Notes: generated from the sequence alone by a model not told the origin. A stretch of DNA of 43,578 nt from Prochlorococcus sp. AG-315-B03 (GCA_003283745.1 QBWA01000007.1:1-43578); one strand, 5' to 3'. Shown: positions 31,351-42,343, counted from the stretch's first letter. Numbers and translations: made by a program.

Positions 31351-33303
31351 TCATGAACTAATTGCTGATCTACGCCTTCTAGTCCTGCCTGAAGGCATTT
31401 CTTCAGAATTAGACTCATTATTAATTGTTGATTCTGTTTTAGAATTTGTTTCCTTAACTGAAGGAGAAGAATTATTCGATTGTGGAGATTTATCTGGGGT
31501 CTTTTTAATAGCTTGTCTTGAATCGGTTTTTTCCTCAAGTTGAGGCTTGTAAGCCCGAGTTCCACCTGGAGCAGGCTGAACAAGGCAAAGTATTAAAGGC
31601 TCAGCTTGTACCTCACGCCTCAATCTACGTGATAAACCTGCCTCAACCTCACGCTGTAAACCAATCCAGTCAACCTCTACAGACTTGCCTCCGGTTTTGA
31701 GTACGAGTTGTTTCCATCGATTTTCTAACACCCAATTAATTTCACGTTCAGTCCAATTACACATGGTCTTAACGTCAATACTGGTAATAACCCCGCGAAG
31801 ATTAACCCTTGGGGGCGCGACCATTACCCCATCAGTGCTAACAGCAGCAAGTACTGTTATGACCCCATCATCTGCGAGTTGCTGACGCTCTTTCAACGCT
31901 CGAGTGTCTACAATTCCAGTTCTTGATGAGTCCAGCAATTCAACACCTGACTTAACTGGAGAGCCTTGTATTAAAGAATCAGGCCTCACCTCTGCAACAT
32001 CCCCATTTTCCATTACCAATACATTTTCAGGCGCTACTCCCATTGATACAGCAGTTTTCCCATGAAGAACCTGCATTCTGTATTCCCCATGCACTGGAAT
32101 AAAATATTTGGGTTTAGTTAAGGCAAGCATCCACTTCTGATCTTCCTGACAACCATGTCCTGAAACATGAATACCTTTATCTTTTCCATAAATAACTTTT
32201 GCTCCAAGTTTTACAAGTTTATCTATTGTATGCATCACAGAAATTGTGTTGCCTGGAATCGGACTAGCTGAAAAAATCACAGTATCACTACTTTTCAACT
32301 GAACATGTTGATGTTCACCCCGAGCAATACGACTCAAAGCAGCCATTGACTCTCCTTGGCTCCCAGTCATCAACAAAAAGGTTTCTCTATCTGGCAAATC
32401 CCTGATTTGTTTAATTGGGAAAAATAAGTCATCTGGGAAACGCATATAACCTAACTCTCTTGCTTTTCCAACTACATTCAACATCGATCTTCCTAACAAC
32501 CCAACTTTTCTTCCATTCTTCATAGCTAGCTCCAAAAGCATTGAAACGCGATGAGTGGAGCTAGCAAATGTAGTTACCATTACTCGGCCTTCAGCAGTAG
32601 CGATATATCTATCTAAATTAGGGAAAACAGAGTATTCAGAAGGAGTGAATCCTGGCACTTCTGAATTAGTGGAATCTGATAAAAGACATAAAACACCATT
32701 CTCACCATAATGAGCCATTCTAGCCAAATCAGCAGGCTGGCCATCAGGTGGCGTTTGATCAAATTTGAAATCACCCGTAAAAAAGATTACTCCAACTGGA
32801 GTAGTAACAGCAAAGCAATAGCTATCAGAAATTGAGTGTGTATTCCTGACAAATTCTACTGAAAAATGTTGTCCAACTTTGATTACTTCTCTTGGACCGC
32901 ATACTTGAATTGTGGTCCTATCAGCCACTCCTGCTTCTTCCATCTTTCCTCTCAGCATCGACATGGCAAGAGGAGGACCATAAATAATAGGAATATTAAA
33001 ATTTTTCAAATGATGAGCAATACCACCGATATGATCTTCATGTCCGTGAGTGACAACCATGCCGCGTATACGATTTTGATTCTCACGTAAATATGTTGTA
33101 TCTGGCATTACAACATTTACTCCATGCATCCCATCAGTGGGAAAAGCAAGACCAGCATCCAGAATCATGATGTCATCACCATATTCAAAAACGCAGGTAT
33201 TTTTACCAATCTCACCAAGACCTCCAAGAGGAATAATCCTCAAACATGCATCTTTTGATTGATTATTTCTGGACCTTTGAGAATTCGTTGAACTTGATGT
33301 CAT
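31351..33303 (-). CDS. rnj: Ribonuclease J
   Basis: 650 residues. It has a metallo-beta-lactamase core with THGHEDHIGG (85-94, zinc-binding), GDFKFDQTPPDG, a beta-CASP domain (LSDSTNSEVPGFTPSE, FASSTHRVSMLLELAMKNGRKV, TGSQGESMAALSRIA) and SGHGCQEDQKWMLALTKPKYFIPVHGE. The C-terminus is a low-complexity Ser/Asn/Lys tail ending in GRTRRRRS, likely for RNA binding or partner contact. RNase J is a 5'-to-3' exo- and endonuclease in RNA turnover and works beside RNase E in cyanobacteria. It lies 68 bases downstream of dapA on the same strand and may be part of the asd-dapA-rnj transcript. Confidence 0.96.
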   Translation of the reverse strand: MTSSSTNSQRSRNNQSKDACLRIIPLGGLGEIGKNTCVFEYGDDIMILDAGLAFPTDGMHGVNVVMPDTTYLRENQNRIRGMVVTHGHEDHIGGIAHHLKNFNIPIIYGPPLAMSMLRGKMEEAGVADRTTIQVCGPREVIKVGQHFSVEFVRNTHSISDSYCFAVTTPVGVIFFTGDFKFDQTPPDGQPADLARMAHYGENGVLCLLSDSTNSEVPGFTPSEYSVFPNLDRYIATAEGRVMVTTFASSTHRVSMLLELAMKNGRKVGLLGRSMLNVVGKARELGYMRFPDDLFFPIKQIRDLPDRETFLLMTGSQGESMAALSRIARGEHQHVQLKSSDTVIFSASPIPGNTISVMHTIDKLVKLGAKVIYGKDKGIHVSGHGCQEDQKWMLALTKPKYFIPVHGEYRMQVLHGKTAVSMGVAPENVLVMENGDVAEVRPDSLIQGSPVKSGVELLDSSRTGIVDTRALKERQQLADDGVITVLAAVSTDGVMVAPPRVNLRGVITSIDVKTMCNWTEREINWVLENRWKQLVLKTGGKSVEVDWIGLQREVEAGLSRRLRREVQAEPLILCLVQPAPGGTRAYKPQLEEKTDSRQAIKKTPDKSPQSNNSSPSVKETNSKTESTINNESNSEEMPSGRTRRRRSAISS

Positions 33304-33371
33304 GGAAAAGTATGCGAAAAATTTGTTTTTACTTGAATTAGGGACCGATCAACTCAAAACGTAGATAAGAA

Positions 33372-34280
33372 TCAAATCAATCTCAAAGAAGCAAGTATCT
33401 TCATGAGTTCTTCTCTCATTTCGTTGTTCAACGAAACTAGAGGACTACGAGGAGGGCCAACAGACCAACTAATTGCTTCAAGTGCTGCCTTAACAGGAAT
33501 AGGGTTCGTAGTAGCGAAAAGAGCTTTAAAAAGAGGTTGTAATTGCTCGTGTAAATAAAGAGCATCACTATATTTTCCTTTTAAATAACTCTCAATCATT
33601 TTCTTCAAGTTAGGACCAACCAAATGACTAGCAACACTGACAACACCTACTGCTCCAACAGAAAGCATTGGCAAAGCCAAAGCATCATCACCGCTATATA
33701 CAGCCAAACTTGGACCACATTGAGTTCTTAGTTGAGTCACTTCTTCGGTTGTACCGCTTGCCGCTTTAAAACTAACTACATTACTGCAGTCCATAAGCTT
33801 ACTAACAATACTAGGCGAAATCGAACATCCTGTTCGTCCTGGGATGTTATATAGCATTAAAGGTAATTTTGGCGCAGCATTTGCAATAGATCGGAAATGA
33901 GCTTCTAAACCTTCTTGAGGTGGTTTATTGTAATAGGGAACAACAACTAAAGCACCATCAGCACCTGAGTTCGCTGCTTCTTTTGTTGCTGCAATTGCCT
34001 CAGAGGTACTATTACTCCCTGTTCCAGCTAATACTTTTGCCCTAGTACCTAAAGCATTTCGAACCGTTTCCAACATCTTTTGCTGCTCTATCCAAGTCAA
34101 AGTTGGTGATTCTCCCGTTGTTCCACATACAACTATTCCGTCCGAACCTTGATCTACTAAATAATTAGCTAAATCCGCAGCCAGTGAATAATCCACGCCA
34201 CCAGCTTTGTTAAAAGGTGTGACCATTGCAGTTAACAACCTTCCAAAAGGTGTTGGTGATTCAACAGCTGAATAATTCAT
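33372..34280 (-). CDS. dapA: 4-hydroxy-tetrahydrodipicolinate synthase
   Basis: 302 residues, normal length. It condenses pyruvate with aspartate semialdehyde in lysine/diaminopimelate synthesis. Visible are GTTGESPTL (about 53-61), [10 protein letters not shown] (115-124), catalytic Tyr144 in YNIPGRT and the Schiff-base Lys172 in SFKAASG, then [25 protein letters not shown]. Its ATG overlaps the stop of asd by 4 bases, so substrate supply and use are translationally coupled. Confidence 0.98.
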   Translation of the reverse strand: MNYSAVESPTPFGRLLTAMVTPFNKAGGVDYSLAADLANYLVDQGSDGIVVCGTTGESPTLTWIEQQKMLETVRNALGTRAKVLAGTGSNSTSEAIAATKEAANSGADGALVVVPYYNKPPQEGLEAHFRSIANAAPKLPLMLYNIPGRTGCSISPSIVSKLMDCSNVVSFKAASGTTEEVTQLRTQCGPSLAVYSGDDALALPMLSVGAVGVVSVASHLVGPNLKKMIESYLKGKYSDALYLHEQLQPLFKALFATTNPIPVKAALEAISWSVGPPRSPLVSLNNEMREELMKILASLRLI

Positions 34281-35308
34281 AGTTTTTTTAATAAAAGTTC
34301 AGCAATTTGAACAGCATTTAATGCAGCTCCTTTTCTAATTTGATCACCACAAAGCCATAATTCAATAGCATTAGGATTACTAATATCTTGTCGTATTCGA
34401 CCTACAGATATTGAATCTTTTCCAGCAACATCTATGGGCATTGGAAAACGATTTGTGTCTATGTCTTCAAGTATCTCAACTCCAGATGAAGATCCCAAAA
34501 TTCTATATGCTTCCTCTATTGCAAAAGGTTCTACAAATTCAATATTTACAGATTCGGAATGTGCTCTTAATACTGGAACTCTCACACATGTAGCTGTTAA
34601 TGCAAGTTTAGGGATATCAAGAATTTTTCTAGTTTCATTAACCATTTTCATTTCTTCCTCGCAGTAGTTATTAGATTGCAAAGGCGAATTATGCAGAAAA
34701 AGATTAAATGCTAATGAATAAGGGAGAACTGTACTTTTGGGAATCAATCCATCTAAAACTTCTTGACTAAGTTTTTCCAATTCCTCCATTGCCTTAGCAC
34801 CTGCACCACTAGCAGATTGATAAGTAGATACAATAACTCTTTTAAGAGGAATTTGATTAGCTAAAGGTGCTAAAACAAGAGCTAATAAAATCGTTGTACA
34901 ATTTGGATTCGCAATCAATCCTTGATGATTATTAACTGCCAAAGGATTAACTTCAGGAACAACCAAAGGAACATCACAATCCATTCTAAATGCGCTTGAG
35001 TTATCAATCATCACAGCACCAGAAGCTTTAATAACTTCCCTCCATTTACGCGATATAGAACTACCCGCTGAAGCCAAAACTAGATCTATTCCATTAAAAC
35101 TTTCTGAAGTTGTCTCTTGAACTGTTAATTCCTCGCCATTGAAAATCTGAATTTTCCCAGACGAACGTTTAGAGGCCAATAAGATTAAATTTTTAATTGG
35201 AAAAGATCTCTCTTCAAGCAAAACTAATAATTCTTTTCCTACTGCCCCACTTGATCCAAGTACAGCAACAGTAAGAGGTCTATCTGGTAAAAGGAATTTA
35301 GAGTTCAA
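34277..35308 (-). CDS. asd: Aspartate-semialdehyde dehydrogenase
   Basis: 343 residues. The NADP-binding motif GSSGAVG is at 18-24, [10 protein letters not shown] near 101-110, the catalytic Cys137 in NPNCTTILL, and [17 protein letters not shown] before the C-terminal [16 protein letters not shown] with the active-site His. It reduces aspartyl phosphate, made by LysC, to the semialdehyde, the branch point for Lys, Thr and Met. It is the first gene of an asd-dapA(-rnj) operon. The 158-bp region upstream is shared with the divergent tig; no strong promoter is evident. Confidence 0.97.
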   Translation of the reverse strand: MNSKFLLPDRPLTVAVLGSSGAVGKELLVLLEERSFPIKNLILLASKRSSGKIQIFNGEELTVQETTSESFNGIDLVLASAGSSISRKWREVIKASGAVMIDNSSAFRMDCDVPLVVPEVNPLAVNNHQGLIANPNCTTILLALVLAPLANQIPLKRVIVSTYQSASGAGAKAMEELEKLSQEVLDGLIPKSTVLPYSLAFNLFLHNSPLQSNNYCEEEMKMVNETRKILDIPKLALTATCVRVPVLRAHSESVNIEFVEPFAIEEAYRILGSSSGVEILEDIDTNRFPMPIDVAGKDSISVGRIRQDISNPNAIELWLCGDQIRKGAALNAVQIAELLLKKL

Positions 35309-35466
35309 ACTTAATTAAGGAATAATTGAAAAGTTTTTAATAAGAAAAAAACCTTCTTATTGGAAAAATCAACAAATACTAAATTTTTTGATGCTTTTTA
35401 GGCCACAATAGCCTTTGAAGTGATCCAACGCTTTATTAAGCTAACCAATTAGAAAATTGCAATTCA

Positions 35467-36900
35467 ATGAGTGTTTCAAAATTAAAAGTAAAAACGAATC
35501 CTGCACCCAAAAGCAGACTTGCTGTAGAGATAGAAGTTCCTGCAGATAGATGCAAAAACAGTTACGCAGAAGCTTTAAATAAATTAAGCAAATCTATCTC
35601 AATTGCTGGTTTTCGAAAAGGTAAGGTTCCTAAAGCAGTAGTTCTGCAACAACTTGGTGTAGGAAGAATAAAAGCTTCTGCTTTAGAAACACTTTTACAA
35701 GCTGTATGGAAAGAATCTTTGGACCAGGAAGGGATAGAGCCATTATGTGAACCTGAACTTTCAGAAGACTTTGACTCCTTGCTAAAAGATTTCAATCCAG
35801 AAAAAATCCTCAAAGTCACATTAGAAATTGATATTGCTCCAGACCCAATATTGAAAAAGACTTCAGGCCTAACAGCTGAAGTAGAAAGTATTCACTTTGA
35901 CACCAAAAAAGTTGAAGAACTAATTGAGCAATCAAGAAATCAACTTGCCACTAAAGTTCCCGTAAATGGTAGACCTGCTAAAAAAGGTGATATTGCTTTA
36001 GTTAGTTTTAAAGGAACTTTTGCCGATGACGGTAGTGCGATTGAAGGCGGCAGCTCAGACTCGATAGAGATTGAACTTGAAAAAGGGAAAATGATTCCTG
36101 GTTTTATTGAAGGAATTATAGGAATGGAAATAAACGAAAAGAAGCTTTTAAAATGTCAGTTTCCTGACGACTATCAGCAAAAAGAAGCCTCTGGGAGAAA
36201 AGCAGAGTTTCAAATATCTCTTCAAGACATAAAAACTAAAGAATTACCTGAACTTAATGATGATTTTGCAAAACAAGCCAGTGATAAAGATACTTTGGCT
36301 GAACTTCGTTCTGATCTTGAAGAGAGGCTAAAAGAAGATATTAGTAATAGGCAAATTAAAAATCGCCAAGATTCATTGCTTGATGCTCTGGTCAAAGAGC
36401 TGGAAGTTGAGTTACCTAAAAGCCTTATAGATCAAGAAGTTAGAGTAATAGTTGAACAAACAGCACAAAATTTTGCCCAACAAGGAATTGATGTCAAAAC
36501 AATGTTTACCCCAGAAATTGTTAAATCACTTATGGAATCATCGAGAGAAGATGCAGAAAATAAAGTTCGTCAAAAACTTGCTTTACAGGCACTAGCATCA
36601 TCTGAAAAGATTGAAGTCTCAGAAGATGAAATAAAATCCAAATTCAAAGAAGTACAAGCTGAACTAAAACTTTCAAAAGATAAAAATATTTCTCCTGATC
36701 AACTTAGACAAGCTATTTCAGATGATTTATTGCAAGAAAAATTGTTTCATTGGCTTGAAGAAAATAATACTGTTAATGAAAAGGCTCCCTCACTAGAAGA
36801 TAAAAAAAAGAAAGGTACAAAAACAAATCCTAAAAGCTCAAAAAAGAAAATCAATTCAAACGAGAAAGAAACGAAAAGTTCAAAATCGCCCAAATCCTAG
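35467..36900 (+). CDS. tig: Trigger factor
   Basis: 477 residues. The N-terminal ribosome-binding domain (1-130) contains GFRKGKVPK (about 54-62), the signature loop that docks on L23. An FKBP-type PPIase domain follows (about 170-255: GDIALVSFKGTF, KGKMIPGFIEGIIGMEI), then a helical chaperone domain. A Lys/Ser/Asn-rich tail of about 40 residues closes the protein and is longer than in E. coli. It holds nascent chains at the tunnel exit. It heads the tig-clpP-clpX order found widely in bacteria. Confidence 0.97.
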   Translation: MSVSKLKVKTNPAPKSRLAVEIEVPADRCKNSYAEALNKLSKSISIAGFRKGKVPKAVVLQQLGVGRIKASALETLLQAVWKESLDQEGIEPLCEPELSEDFDSLLKDFNPEKILKVTLEIDIAPDPILKKTSGLTAEVESIHFDTKKVEELIEQSRNQLATKVPVNGRPAKKGDIALVSFKGTFADDGSAIEGGSSDSIEIELEKGKMIPGFIEGIIGMEINEKKLLKCQFPDDYQQKEASGRKAEFQISLQDIKTKELPELNDDFAKQASDKDTLAELRSDLEERLKEDISNRQIKNRQDSLLDALVKELEVELPKSLIDQEVRVIVEQTAQNFAQQGIDVKTMFTPEIVKSLMESSREDAENKVRQKLALQALASSEKIEVSEDEIKSKFKEVQAELKLSKDKNISPDQLRQAISDDLLQEKLFHWLEENNTVNEKAPSLEDKKKKGTKTNPKSSKKKINSNEKETKSSKSPKS

Positions 36901-36939
36901 ATTATCCTCATAGATTAAAGATGTTAACGATCTGAATTT

Positions 36940-37602
36940 TTGCGAGTGATTGAAGCAAGAGCAAATCATCCCATACGTAGTCATTGGAAAGGACCAAGTC
37001 TATTTTCAGGTCCTGGTGTCTTGCCAACAGTGATTGAACAATCAGGTCAAGGAGATCGCGCATTTGATATCTATTCGCGTTTGCTTAGAGAAAGAATTAT
37101 TTTTCTTGGAACAGATGTTAATGATCAAGTTGCTGATGCTCTGGTAGCTCAGATGCTTTTTTTAGAAGCTGATGATCCTGAAAAAGATATTCAACTTTAT
37201 ATCAACTCGCCTGGTGGTTCAATTACTGCAGGACTAGCTATATATGACACCATGCAGCAAGTGAGTCCTGATGTCGTGACAATCTGCTATGGACTTGCTG
37301 CAAGTATGGGAGCTTTTTTGTTATCAGGCGGGACTAAAGGAAAACGACTTGCTCTGCCTAACTCCAGGATAATGATCCATCAACCTCTAGGTGGGGCGCA
37401 GGGTCAAGCTGTTGAAATTGAAATCCAAGCCAAAGAAATTCTTTATCTAAAAGAAACGCTTAACACCCTATTAGCTGAACATACTGGTCAAAATATTGAG
37501 AAAATTTCTGAAGACACTGATAGAGACCACTTCCTTTCTCCTAAAGAAGCGGTTGAATATGGCCTGATTGACAAAGTTGTTTCTGGTCTTAACTCAATAT
37601 GA
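36940..37602 (+). CDS. clpP: ATP-dependent Clp protease proteolytic subunit
   Basis: 220 residues from a TTG at 36940; a GTG at 36946 would give 218 and is equally plausible, and neither has a clear Shine-Dalgarno. The catalytic triad is visible as Ser122 ([11 protein letters not shown]), His147 ([13 protein letters not shown]) and Asp196 (DTDRDHFLS). The N-terminal propeptide-like stretch ends before [21 protein letters not shown]. It forms the heptameric protease ring that degrades proteins unfolded by ClpX or ClpC. It lies 39 bases after tig and 103 before clpX; cyanobacteria carry several clpP genes and this is the clpX-linked one. Confidence 0.96.
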   Translation: MRVIEARANHPIRSHWKGPSLFSGPGVLPTVIEQSGQGDRAFDIYSRLLRERIIFLGTDVNDQVADALVAQMLFLEADDPEKDIQLYINSPGGSITAGLAIYDTMQQVSPDVVTICYGLAASMGAFLLSGGTKGKRLALPNSRIMIHQPLGGAQGQAVEIEIQAKEILYLKETLNTLLAEHTGQNIEKISEDTDRDHFLSPKEAVEYGLIDKVVSGLNSI

Positions 37603-37705
37603 ATCGTTAAGGAAAGCTGACAGTACAGTGATCTTCAACGAACCTATTAATTAAGACTGAATACAATTTATCGGTCGAATAAACCTTTATTTTTGCAAGA
37701 GCTCG

Positions 37706-39064
37706 ATGGCAAAGTTTGAGGCCCATCTGAAATGCTCCTTTTGTGGCAAGGCCCAGGATCAAGTGAGAAAATTAATCGCTGGTCCAGGAGTCTATATATG
37801 CGACGAATGTATTGATTTATGCAATGAGATTCTAGATGAAGAACTTATTGATAATCAAAGTCCAAGTCGTGGTAGCAATGAACAAAAACGCAAAGCGAGT
37901 TCAACATCTTCCACACAAAAAACCCCCGCTCCTACTCTTGCGTCAATTCCAAAGCCTTTTGAAATTAAGAAATTTCTTGATGAACAAGTTGTCGGTCAAG
38001 AACCAGCTAAGAAAATTCTCTCAGTAGCTGTATATAACCACTATAAGAGACTCGCTTGGAAAGGAGATGGCTCTGGAGAAACTGATTTGACAGCAACAAA
38101 ATTACAAAAATCTAATATTCTATTAGTTGGTCCAACAGGTTCCGGCAAAACATTACTAGCTCAAACCTTAGCGGAAATGCTGGATGTTCCATTTGCAGTG
38201 GCTGATGCAACAACACTCACAGAAGCTGGTTATGTCGGAGAAGATGTAGAAAATATTCTTTTAAGGCTTCTTCAAAAAGCAGACATGGATATTGATTTAG
38301 CTCAAAGAGGGATTATTTATATTGACGAAATTGACAAAATTGCCCGCAAAAGTGAGAATCCATCAATAACAAGAGATGTTTCGGGAGAAGGCGTTCAACA
38401 AGCTCTATTAAAAATGTTAGAGGGAACCGTAGCGAATGTTCCTCCCCAAGGAGGGAGAAAACATCCCTATCAGGATTCTATTCAAATTGATACGAGTCAA
38501 ATACTTTTCATTTGCGGCGGTGCATTTGTAGGATTAGAGGATTTAGTACAAAAAAGACTTGGGAAGAATTCAATTGGATTTATTCCAAACGAAAACAGAT
38601 CAAGAAATAAATCTAGTCGGGAAGCCAAAGGAACAAATTTAATTCAAGACCTAGAACCTGACGATCTTGTGAAATACGGTCTAATTCCTGAATTTATTGG
38701 AAGAATGCCAGTGAGTGCAATTCTAGAACCCTTAAATGCAAAGGCACTTGAATGTATTCTCACAGAGCCTAGAGATGCTCTAGTTAAACAATTTAAGACA
38801 CTATTAAGTATGGATAATGTAGAACTATCATTTGATGAAAATGCTGTTGAAGCAATTGCTCAAGAAGCGTATAGAAGAAAGACTGGGGCTAGAGCTCTTA
38901 GAGGAATTATTGAAGAGATAATGCTTGATATAATGTATGATCTTCCTTCTCAATCAAATATAAAAGATTTTAAAGTAACCAAACAGATGGTAGATGAAAT
39001 AACAGGTGGTAAAATTGTTCCACTTCAATCAACTAAAAATAGAATTGTTAAAGAGTCTGCATAA
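37706..39064 (+). CDS. clpX: ATP-dependent Clp protease ATP-binding subunit ClpX
   Basis: 452 residues. A zinc-binding domain has Cys10, Cys13, Cys32 and Cys35 (CSFCGK...CDECIDLC). A Pro/Ser/Thr-rich linker follows (about 52-80). The AAA+ domain has [18 protein letters not shown] (Walker A, about 140-150), Walker [12 protein letters not shown], the substrate-gripping pore loop [19 protein letters not shown] and the sensor-2 region [15 protein letters not shown]. The IGF-type ClpP-docking loop is seen as NSIGFIPNE. ClpX unfolds substrates for the ClpP made by the gene 103 bases upstream. Confidence 0.98.
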   Translation: MAKFEAHLKCSFCGKAQDQVRKLIAGPGVYICDECIDLCNEILDEELIDNQSPSRGSNEQKRKASSTSSTQKTPAPTLASIPKPFEIKKFLDEQVVGQEPAKKILSVAVYNHYKRLAWKGDGSGETDLTATKLQKSNILLVGPTGSGKTLLAQTLAEMLDVPFAVADATTLTEAGYVGEDVENILLRLLQKADMDIDLAQRGIIYIDEIDKIARKSENPSITRDVSGEGVQQALLKMLEGTVANVPPQGGRKHPYQDSIQIDTSQILFICGGAFVGLEDLVQKRLGKNSIGFIPNENRSRNKSSREAKGTNLIQDLEPDDLVKYGLIPEFIGRMPVSAILEPLNAKALECILTEPRDALVKQFKTLLSMDNVELSFDENAVEAIAQEAYRRKTGARALRGIIEEIMLDIMYDLPSQSNIKDFKVTKQMVDEITGGKIVPLQSTKNRIVKESA

Positions 39065-39237
39065 ATAAATTCTAATTAGTGTTTATAATTGGCCAAATCA
39101 AAAGTATTAGATCTTATAAATTAAAAAATAAAAATTACTAATAAATATGTTTGAATGTTTTCTAGTCTATAATTTTCAATATTATTATAATCAAAAAAAA
39201 AGATAAATAAAAATCCTCAAACTCCAGCTTTCCGAGA

Positions 39238-40974
39238 ATGATAAAAGCTTATCAACCTTTACATCACAAATATCGACCTAAACGATTTGACGAGCTAATT
39301 GGTCAAGAACCTATTGCCACGACATTAAAACAGGCATTAATAAGTAATCGAATTGCTCCTGCATATATCTTTTCTGGCCCAAGAGGAACTGGTAAAACAT
39401 CTAGTGCAAGAATTTTTGCAAAATCACTTAATTGTTTGAGCTCTAAAAATGCCACAACTGATCCCTGCGACAAATGTGAACTTTGCCTAAGAATCAGCTC
39501 AGGTGATGCCTTAGATATTATTGAGATTGATGCAGCATCTAATACAGGAGTTGAAAACATACGCGAATTAATTGAAAGATCTAGATTTGCTCCTGTACAA
39601 GCTCGCTGGAAGGTCTATGTAATTGATGAATGTCATATGCTATCAACAGCAGCATTCAATGCTCTGCTAAAGACTTTAGAAGAGCCACCTCCAAGAGTTG
39701 TATTCATTCTGGCAACTACAGATCCACAAAGGGTTCTACCAACAATCATCAGCCGGTGTATGCGCTTTGATTTTCGTAGAATTGCACTAAATGATTTAAA
39801 GAATCATTTAGAAGATATTGCAGCAAAAGAAGGAATACTAATTGACGAAGAAGCTTTATTATTAATCGCTAAACGCTCTCAGGGAGGACTCAGGGATGCA
39901 GAAAGCATGCTTGATCAACTTAGTTTACTTCCCTCGCCAATCAAAATATCAACCATCTTCAACTTAATAGGTGCTGTACCAGAAGAAAAGCTAATCAAAT
40001 TGGCGACAGCGCTTACACATAAAGATCCAAAACTCATATTAAATATCTGTCGAGAACTACTTGAAAAAGGGAAAGAACCACTCTCAATTCTTCAAGGGAT
40101 AGCCTCAATCTTAAGAGATTTAGTTATTGCAAAAGTCGCAGATGATCCTATTGATTTATGTAATATTTCTCAAGAACATAATCAAAGCTTAATAAGCCTT
40201 GCAAACGAAATAGAACTTGAGCATATACTCAGTTTACAATCAAAATTAAAGGGTTCAGAAAGCCAAATTAGAAATAGTGTTCAACCTAGATTATGGTTAG
40301 AAGTTCTTCTATTAGGTTTACTTTCCGAACAAAATCAAGAACCTCAAAAGAATATAGCGAAACTAATAACTGATGAAAAAGTTACAGTAAAAGATCAGAA
40401 TGAAAGGATTAAAAGCAAACCTGAGAAAAAGGAATCTGCTTTAAAAAAGGAAATTTCAAAAGACAAGATAATAGAAAAAGAAAGTCAGGAACCCCAAAAT
40501 ATTAATTTAGATGGTCTATGGAACAAGGTCTTAGCAATGTTAGAACTTCCTTCAACAAAAATGCTCCTTTCTCAGCAAGCAAAACTTGAAGCATTAAATA
40601 ACGATTCAGCAGAAATAGCTATCTCATCCAAATGGATAGGTATGATAGAAAGCCGCAAAAATTTAATAGAAGAAGCATTTCAAAAAGCATTAGGATCTCC
40701 CATAAGAATTATTTTAATCAAACAATCAGAAGAAATATCTAAACCTGTAAAAGCAACAAAAACCGAACAAAGTAAAATCAAAAGTGTTATTCAAGAAAAC
40801 AAAAACCTACAAAGGGGAAAAAATCTAAATAAATCAGATCAAGAAACACCAAAAGATTTAAACAAAGATTCAAATAGTAATTATCAATCGTTAAAAGGCA
40901 AATCAATTGATAATCAAGCAAAACAATTTGCAGAATTCTTTAATGGAGAGGTTGTCAATCTTGACGAAACCTAA
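39238..40974 (+). CDS. dnaX: DNA polymerase III subunits gamma/tau
   Basis: 578 residues. Walker A GPRGTGKT is at 47-54, zinc-binding Cys66/Cys77/Cys80/Cys83 (CDKCELC), the DEx box VYVIDECHML, LLKTLEEPPPRVVFILATTDP and sensor SRCMRFDFRRI. The clamp-loader core runs to about residue 370. A Lys/Glu-rich linker (about 375-420) and a tau-like C-terminal part follow. The linker contains an in-phase A AAA AAG heptamer at 40443-40449, so a shorter gamma-like product is possible. The 173-bp upstream region is extremely AT-rich with several TATAAT-like hexamers, but none is convincing. It converges on a GT2 gene with 8 bases between stops. Confidence 0.96.
   Translation: MIKAYQPLHHKYRPKRFDELIGQEPIATTLKQALISNRIAPAYIFSGPRGTGKTSSARIFAKSLNCLSSKNATTDPCDKCELCLRISSGDALDIIEIDAASNTGVENIRELIERSRFAPVQARWKVYVIDECHMLSTAAFNALLKTLEEPPPRVVFILATTDPQRVLPTIISRCMRFDFRRIALNDLKNHLEDIAAKEGILIDEEALLLIAKRSQGGLRDAESMLDQLSLLPSPIKISTIFNLIGAVPEEKLIKLATALTHKDPKLILNICRELLEKGKEPLSILQGIASILRDLVIAKVADDPIDLCNISQEHNQSLISLANEIELEHILSLQSKLKGSESQIRNSVQPRLWLEVLLLGLLSEQNQEPQKNIAKLITDEKVTVKDQNERIKSKPEKKESALKKEISKDKIIEKESQEPQNINLDGLWNKVLAMLELPSTKMLLSQQAKLEALNNDSAEIAISSKWIGMIESRKNLIEEAFQKALGSPIRIILIKQSEEISKPVKATKTEQSKIKSVIQENKNLQRGKNLNKSDQETPKDLNKDSNSNYQSLKGKSIDNQAKQFAEFFNGEVVNLDET
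40443..40449 (+). promoter_or_regulatory. Candidate -1 frameshift slippery heptamer in dnaX
   Basis: Codons 402-404 read TTA AAA AAG, giving A AAA AAG in the correct phase, the same heptamer E. coli dnaX uses. An AAGGA sequence ends about 9 bases upstream, matching the SD-like stimulator spacing. A -1 slip would reach TAA after 18 further codons, giving a product of about 422 residues. I see no strong downstream hairpin, and the heptamer is easily found by chance in a Lys-rich AT-rich linker. Confidence 0.35.
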
Positions 40975-40982
40975 GATACAAA

Positions 40983-42299
40983 TCAAATGCCTATATGATT
41001 AGTCTTAACCCAAACTAATTTCTTAGGGTATATTGACATTTTAAACGCCACATAAGGTATAACAAAAAACCAATGACTAAGATAGATTACTGAACCTAAT
41101 ATATTGATTATGTTACCTGATGGCAATTCAGGACCTTCACTTATCCCATTACAGCCTTTCCAATACGCCAAACCAGATACACTAAATGCAGAGATAGAAA
41201 GAGGCCAATATAAAGGCATATTACCAATTATAATTGATATAATAACATCTATAAAAGATACAATTGGCAATGCATATTGCAATAAAAAGAAGCAAGCTAA
41301 ATCCAATTTCTTTCTATTATTTAATCCTTGTGATAGTAGTAATGGCCAATAATCAAAAAATCTTTGAAGCCCCCCTTCGGCCCATCTTTGTCTCTGCCTG
41401 AAAAGTGCTGAAATAGATGTTACTGCCTCTTCTTGAACTGGAGGATCCCACATTATTCCAATTGAACCTCTAGTTAATAAGAGACGAAAGCTTAAATCTA
41501 AATCGTCAGTTATTGTTTGTTCATTAAATCCCCCACATGAGTCAAGTTTTTTTCTATTTATTAGCTGACCATTTCCTCGTAATTCAGCTATCCCACCACT
41601 AGATAATCGACCTCTCTGTATAACTGCATCCATTGCCATTTCCATTGCTTGGAAAGATGCAAGTTTATTCTGTTTACAATTAACAACAGCTTTTCTTAGC
41701 TGAATAGCAGACCACCCACCTTTCAAAGCAAGAGTAATACCTCTATACAAAATATCCGTCTGTACTTGAGCATCAGCATCAAGAACAAATAACCATTCTC
41801 CATTAACTACTTTCAAAACTGAATTGAGCGCTCCTGATTTACCACCACCACTAAATCTTTTACGAGTATGAATATGAAGACTTGGAAATTTTTCGCTTAA
41901 TTTATTTAATAAAATAGGAGTACGATCCTGACTACCATCATCAATAATCCAAATCGATATTTTCTCTTGTGGATATTCAATAGATAAGAGCCTGTCAACT
42001 AATCTCTCAATGACATTTTCCTCATCACGAGCGGCCACCAAAACATCAACTGTCGGTAATGTTTCAAGGTGTTTTTCATCAATTAATATTTCACCATTTT
42101 TTAATTGGTAGTTCTCTCTTCGGTCTCTTAAAACCACACTTAAGCCATAGCCACCCAATAAAAAAGCAAGCGTAATTGCAGGAAAAAGATTTCTTGCAGG
42201 TTCAATCAAATGAGGAAATACTCCTGCAAAACCGCAGCAAATCAAAAACAATACAGACTTACTGCGTCGATTATCTCCTCTGATTTTGGCTAATGCCAT
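40983..42299 (-). CDS. Processive family-2 glycosyltransferase, membrane-bound
   Basis: 438 residues. Two N-terminal membrane helices (about 15-58) precede a GT2 catalytic domain with VDVLVAARDEENVIERLVDR, the nucleotide-binding IIDDGSQD, metal-binding FVLDADAQ, the acceptor-site TDDLDLSFRL and the processive-type QRQRW motif. Three or four further membrane helices follow (FFLLQYALPIVSFIDVIISI, then LYWPLSISAFSVSGLAY, and VIYLSHWFFVIPYVAF). The layout matches cellulose-synthase-like and poly-GlcNAc-synthase-like enzymes that polymerise and extrude a polysaccharide. The substrate cannot be read from sequence. It sits among core genes 44 bases downstream of the SpoIID-like gene on the same strand, so a role in envelope polymer synthesis is reasonable. 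Confidence 0.9.
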   Translation of the reverse strand: MALAKIRGDNRRSKSVLFLICCGFAGVFPHLIEPARNLFPAITLAFLLGGYGLSVVLRDRRENYQLKNGEILIDEKHLETLPTVDVLVAARDEENVIERLVDRLLSIEYPQEKISIWIIDDGSQDRTPILLNKLSEKFPSLHIHTRKRFSGGGKSGALNSVLKVVNGEWLFVLDADAQVQTDILYRGITLALKGGWSAIQLRKAVVNCKQNKLASFQAMEMAMDAVIQRGRLSSGGIAELRGNGQLINRKKLDSCGGFNEQTITDDLDLSFRLLLTRGSIGIMWDPPVQEEAVTSISALFRQRQRWAEGGLQRFFDYWPLLLSQGLNNRKKLDLACFFLLQYALPIVSFIDVIISIIIGNMPLYWPLSISAFSVSGLAYWKGCNGISEGPELPSGNIINILGSVIYLSHWFFVIPYVAFKMSIYPKKLVWVKTNHIGI

Positions 42300-42343
42300 G
42301 GAGCTTACATCGGTCAGCTAAGGACTCTAAGTTGATTTACTCT

